From contig JAUNGO010000005.1 of assembly GCA_030524475.1 (NCBI GenBank), positions 1 through 32,014 of the forward strand: a stretch of DNA of 32,014 nucleotides, in the 5' to 3' direction. The number at the start of each line of letters is the position of its first letter. Positions within the stretch are counted from its first letter, which is position 1. This DNA comes from Eggerthellaceae bacterium (lineage in GTDB: Bacteria > Actinomycetota > Coriobacteriia > Coriobacteriales > Eggerthellaceae). Position numbers and translations under genes: made by a program. Below, piece after piece: positions 28,721 to 32,014 of the stretch. Below the pieces are notes generated by a model that had not been told where the DNA came from, did not search any database, and was given only the letters and a program-made list of their open reading frames with translations.

Positions 28721-31700
28721 ATGGCCAGCGCGTTCACCAAAGACCTGCTGCGCTCGGTGCGCCACTCGGCGGGCCGCTTCGTGGCTATTGCCGCCATCGT
28801 GGCGCTGGGCTGCGGGTTCTACGCGGGTCTGCGCATGACGTGTCCCGACATGAAGACGTCGGCCGACGCCTACTACGACGAAACGGCGCTCATGGACGTG
28901 CGCGTGGTGTCGACGTTGGGGCTGACAGATGAGGACATTGACGCGCTGCGCGACGTGGAAGGCGTTACGGCCGTCATGCCCGCGCGCGAAACCGACGTGA
29001 TGGCGGAGCTGGGCGGCGAGCAGTACGCGGTGCGCGTGCACACGCTGCCGGAGGGCGACGATCCCAGCCTTAACCAACTGGTGCTTGACGCGGGCCGCAT
29101 GCCCGAGGCCGCGAACGAGTGCGTCATCTCGGCCGACCGCGTGATGAACGCGCCTGTGGCGCTCGGCGACGTGCTCACCGTCGTCGAGGGCTCGGCAGAC
29201 GTGGACGACACACTGACCACGCGCGAGTTCACGGTGGTGGGCTTCGCACATTCGCCGTACTACGTGTGCTCGACCTCAATGGGCTCCACCACGCTGGGGT
29301 CGGGCTCCATCCAGCAGTTTGCCTACGTGCTGCCGGATGCCTTTGCGGAAGACGTGCCCTACACCGAGGCGTTTGCGCTGGTGGAAGGCGCGGCGGAAGA
29401 ATTCGCGGGAAGCGACGCCTACCAGGCGGCGGTCGACGCCGTGCTCGCGCGCGTCGAGGGCATAGCGGACGAGCGAGCGGCGGCGCGCACGCAAGGCTTG
29501 CGCGCGGAGGCGCAGGCGGAGCTTGACGACGCACGCGCGGAGTACGAGCAGCAGCGTGCCGACGCGGAGGCCGAGCTGGCCGACGCCGCGGCGCAGCTCG
29601 ACAGCGCGGCGGCTCAGCTTGCGCAAAGCGAAGCCGACCTGGCAAGCGGCCGCAGCGCGCACGCCCAGGGCACAGACGCGCTGGCGCAGCAGCGCGCGAG
29701 CGCCGAGGAGCAGTTGGCGTCGCAGCAGGCGCAGCTCGACGCGGCGGCGGCTCAGCTTGAGCAAAGCGAGTCCCAATTGGCCGCTACGCGCGCGCAGCTT
29801 GACGCCGGGTGGGCACAGGCGGGCGTGTCGGCTGATCAGGCGCAGGCGGCGCTCTCTGCGATGAAGGAGCAGCTGGCCGCCTTGAAGGAGGCGGCGAGCA
29901 AAGGCAGCGCCGAGGCGGAAGCCGCCTACCAGCAGCTTTCCGCGCACGTGGCCGCGCTCGAGCAGCTTGTGGCGGGCGAAGCTGCGTATGCGGAAGGGGA
30001 GCGCGCCTACCAGGCTGCTGCGACGCAGCTTGCCGACGGCCGCGCCGCCCTTGAAGCCGCCCGCGCGCAGGCAAACGCCCAATTGTCCGAAGCCCAAGCG
30101 CAGCTCGACGCCGCTGCCGCGCGCATTCAGAGCGGCGAGGCGCAGCTTGAGCAGGGCCGCGTCGACTACGCTCAAGGTCAGGCCGACTACGAAGCCGCCC
30201 GCGCCGACGCCGACGAGCGCTTCGCCGACGCCGAGGCCGAACTTGCCGACGCGCAGGCCGACATCGACGCCATCCCGCAGGCCGAGTGGCTCGTGATGGA
30301 TCGCACGAAGAACTCAGGCGCGGTCAGCTTCTCCTCCGACGCCGAGCGCGTCGACTCCATCGCGCAGGTGTTCCCCTTCATATTCTTCCTGGTGGCGGCG
30401 TTGGTGGCGCTCACCACTATGACGCGCATGGTCGAGGAGGAACGCGTGCTCATCGGCACGTACAAGGCGCTCGGCTACTCGCGGGGGCGCATCGCGTCGA
30501 AGTACCTCATCTACGCGGCGTCTGCCAGCGTGATCGGCGCGGTGGCGGGCATCGCGGTGCTCAGCCAGGTGCTGCCGGCGGTCATCATGCAAGCGTACGC
30601 CATCATCTACTCGGTGCCGCATTCGTCGTATCCCATCGACTGGCCCATCGCGGCGCTCTCGGCGGGCCTTGGCGTGGGCATCACGCTGGTTGCCACGTGG
30701 GCGGCCGCCGCAGCCACGTGCTCCGAGCAGCCGGCGCGCCTCATGCTGCCCCGCGCCCCGAAGGCCGGCAAGCGCATTCTGCTGGAACGCGTGACGTCTC
30801 TGTGGCGGCGGCTGTCGTTTTCGTGGAAGGTGACGTGCCGCAACCTCTTCCGCTATAAAAAGCGCCTGATCATGACCGTGATCGGCATTGCAGGCTGCAC
30901 GGCGCTGCTGCTGACGGGGCTGGGGCTGCAAAACGCCATCGACGACATCATCGACAAGGAGTTCGGCGAGATCGTGCACTACGACGTGGCGGTGACGCTC
31001 GATACCGACGCAAGCGACGAGGCTCTCGAGCAGGTGGCGGCGCTGGCGAGCACGCCCGCGCTTACGCAGGACGTGTCGATGGTGACGGTTACTCCGGACG
31101 GCACCAACCTCAACGCGACGGTGATCACGCCCGAGTCGCCCGAGGCGTTCGAGAACCTGTGGACGATGCGCGAGCGCCTGGGCGCACAACCCGTCGCGCT
31201 TGGCGACGACAGCGTGCTGGTAACCGAGAAACTGGCGTCTAAGCTAGGGATCGGCGTGGGCGACGCGCTGGAGCTCTTTGAGCAGGACGCCATGGGCAAC
31301 GCCGTGGGCGCGGGCACCGAGCTTACGGTAACGGGCGTGGTGGAGAACTACGTGGCGAACTACGTGTTCGCGGGGAAGGCCGCCTACGAGCGCGCGTTCG
31401 GCGAGGCGCCGACGTACCGGACGATGTACGGCATCGCGGGGGAGGGCGACGCGGCGCACGAGGCGTTTGCCGCGGCGGCGCGCGGCGTCGACGGCGTGAA
31501 AACGGTGTCGTTCAACGCCGAGATCATCGACACCTACCGCACCATGCTCAAAAGCGTGGGGATGATCGTGGTGGTGCTGGTGGTGGCTGCGGCGGCGCTC
31601 GCGTTCATCGTGCTGTACAACCTGACGAACATCAACATCACCGAGCGCGTGCGCGAGATTGCCACGCTCAAGGTGCTCGGCTTCACCCCGCGCGAAACCC

Positions 31701-31951
31701 AAGCGTACATCTTTCGCGAGACGATGCTGCTGACCGTGCTGGGCTGCGCGGTGGGGCTGCTGCTCGGCATTGTGCTCGAAGGGTTCGTGGTGACCACGGC
31801 CGAGGTCGACTACGTGATGTTCGGGCGCGAGATCCACGCCATAAGCTACGTGCTGGCGTTTGCGCTCACGCTTCTGTTCGCGTGCCTGGTCATGCTCGCC
31901 ATGCGCCGAAAGCTGGCGAAGGTGGACATGGTGGAGTCGTGGGGGTTGTGA
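28721..31951 (+). CDS. FtsX/MacB-like ABC permease with long coiled coil
   Basis: A 1076-residue permease. A membrane segment near residues 18-38 is followed by an extracytoplasmic domain (~40-245). Next comes an Ala/Gln/Glu-rich helical region (~250-523) with repeating units such as AQLDAAAAQLEQSESQLAAT, predicted as coiled coil. The first FtsX core (~545-690) has three membrane segments (IFFLVAALVALTTMTRMVEE). A second half begins at ~706 (NLFRYKKRLIMTVIGIAGCT), with another extracytoplasmic domain and a final FtsX core (~945-1070). It forms a mechanotransmission-type transporter or signalling complex with the ATPase encoded just before it, rather than a classic importer. The cargo is unknown. 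A stem-loop follows the stop. Confidence 0.93.
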   Translation: MASAFTKDLLRSVRHSAGRFVAIAAIVALGCGFYAGLRMTCPDMKTSADAYYDETALMDVRVVSTLGLTDEDIDALRDVEGVTAVMPARETDVMAELGGEQYAVRVHTLPEGDDPSLNQLVLDAGRMPEAANECVISADRVMNAPVALGDVLTVVEGSADVDDTLTTREFTVVGFAHSPYYVCSTSMGSTTLGSGSIQQFAYVLPDAFAEDVPYTEAFALVEGAAEEFAGSDAYQAAVDAVLARVEGIADERAAARTQGLRAEAQAELDDARAEYEQQRADAEAELADAAAQLDSAAAQLAQSEADLASGRSAHAQGTDALAQQRASAEEQLASQQAQLDAAAAQLEQSESQLAATRAQLDAGWAQAGVSADQAQAALSAMKEQLAALKEAASKGSAEAEAAYQQLSAHVAALEQLVAGEAAYAEGERAYQAAATQLADGRAALEAARAQANAQLSEAQAQLDAAAARIQSGEAQLEQGRVDYAQGQADYEAARADADERFADAEAELADAQADIDAIPQAEWLVMDRTKNSGAVSFSSDAERVDSIAQVFPFIFFLVAALVALTTMTRMVEEERVLIGTYKALGYSRGRIASKYLIYAASASVIGAVAGIAVLSQVLPAVIMQAYAIIYSVPHSSYPIDWPIAALSAGLGVGITLVATWAAAAATCSEQPARLMLPRAPKAGKRILLERVTSLWRRLSFSWKVTCRNLFRYKKRLIMTVIGIAGCTALLLTGLGLQNAIDDIIDKEFGEIVHYDVAVTLDTDASDEALEQVAALASTPALTQDVSMVTVTPDGTNLNATVITPESPEAFENLWTMRERLGAQPVALGDDSVLVTEKLASKLGIGVGDALELFEQDAMGNAVGAGTELTVTGVVENYVANYVFAGKAAYERAFGEAPTYRTMYGIAGEGDAAHEAFAAAARGVDGVKTVSFNAEIIDTYRTMLKSVGMIVVVLVVAAAALAFIVLYNLTNINITERVREIATLKVLGFTPRETQAYIFRETMLLTVLGCAVGLLLGIVLEGFVVTTAEVDYVMFGREIHAISYVLAFALTLLFACLVMLAMRRKLAKVDMVESWGL

Positions 31952-31957
31952 TATGTT

Positions 31958-31994
31958 GGGGGCCCGCCCCGGCGGGCGGCCGCGGCGGGCCCCC
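31958..31994 (+). terminator. GC-rich stem-loop after the ABC genes
   Basis: GGGGGCCCGCC (31958-31968) and GGCGGGCCCCC (31984-31994) are perfect 11-bp arms beginning 7 bases after the permease stop. No T run is present before the window ends. Confidence 0.55.
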
Positions 31995-32014
31995 CCGCGA
32001 GAAACACCACCCCA

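Noticed and set aside
1-32014. CRISPR arrays, tRNA/rRNA genes, insertion-sequence transposases
   Set aside because: No regularly spaced repeats, cloverleaf-like segments or transposase motifs were found on either strand.

Overview
The window is a 32 kb piece of a high-GC genome. It looks like a gut actinobacterium of the class Coriobacteriia, most plausibly family Eggerthellaceae (Eggerthella, Gordonibacter, Adlercreutzia or a relative). The support is strong G/C bias at third codon positions with large spurious antisense ORFs, a Tat-exported molybdopterin oxidoreductase operon with its own TorD-type chaperone, a LysR regulator with a divergent effector domain, and Ala/Asp/Glu-rich proteins. 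The genus is inference; nothing in the sequence fixes it.

Layout. (1) 1-4903: MoxR ATPase, DUF58 protein and a membrane-anchored transglutaminase-like protein, translationally coupled behind the tail of an unseen gene. (2) 4901-6323: a LysR regulator bracketed by two near-identical long inverted repeats. (3) 6347-9796: housekeeping genes (hot-dog thioesterase, TatD hydrolase, UppP, low-molecular-weight tyrosine phosphatase, GyrI-like protein). (4) 9797-12752: a disturbed segment with a decayed nrfD-like fragment, an AAA/DUF4143 ATPase behind an AT-rich dyad promoter, a decayed torD 3' end with its terminator, a LemA-family gene and a 32-bp perfect palindrome. (5) 12753-15550: an orphan NrfD-type membrane subunit, then a GntR regulator coupled to an SPFH/band-7 protein. 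(6) 15551-16680: an AT-rich patch with an AbrB-MNT fusion antitoxin and a HEPN toxin. (7) 16713-21938: a DmsA/DmsB/NrfD/TorD respiratory reductase operon with tandem operator-like dyads. (8) 21996-24317: chorismate mutase, DAHP synthase and TlyA. (9) 24401-27733: a D-2-hydroxyacid dehydrogenase (minus), a RelB-like/PIN toxin-antitoxin pair (plus) and a DUF711/PFL protein (minus). (10) 28010-31951: an ABC exporter pair with a giant FtsX/MacB-like permease carrying a long coiled coil.

How the genes fit together. The reductase operon encodes a periplasmic-side molybdoenzyme, its four-cluster electron-transfer subunit, a quinol-oxidising membrane anchor and a maturation chaperone. The substrate cannot be read from sequence. 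A 16-bp dyad (ATTGTC-N4-GANAAT) occurs twice in its promoter, 21 bp apart, and once upstream of the orphan nrfD, which suggests co-regulation. About 197 bp covering the 3' end of torD, its terminator and the following promoter are duplicated 10.4 kb upstream, and an nrfD 5' fragment lies just before that. An older nrfD-torD locus therefore appears to have been broken up, with an ATPase gene now between the remnants. The most distinctive system is the HEPN toxin whose MNT nucleotidyltransferase antitoxin carries an N-terminal AbrB DNA-binding domain, behind overlapping palindromes.
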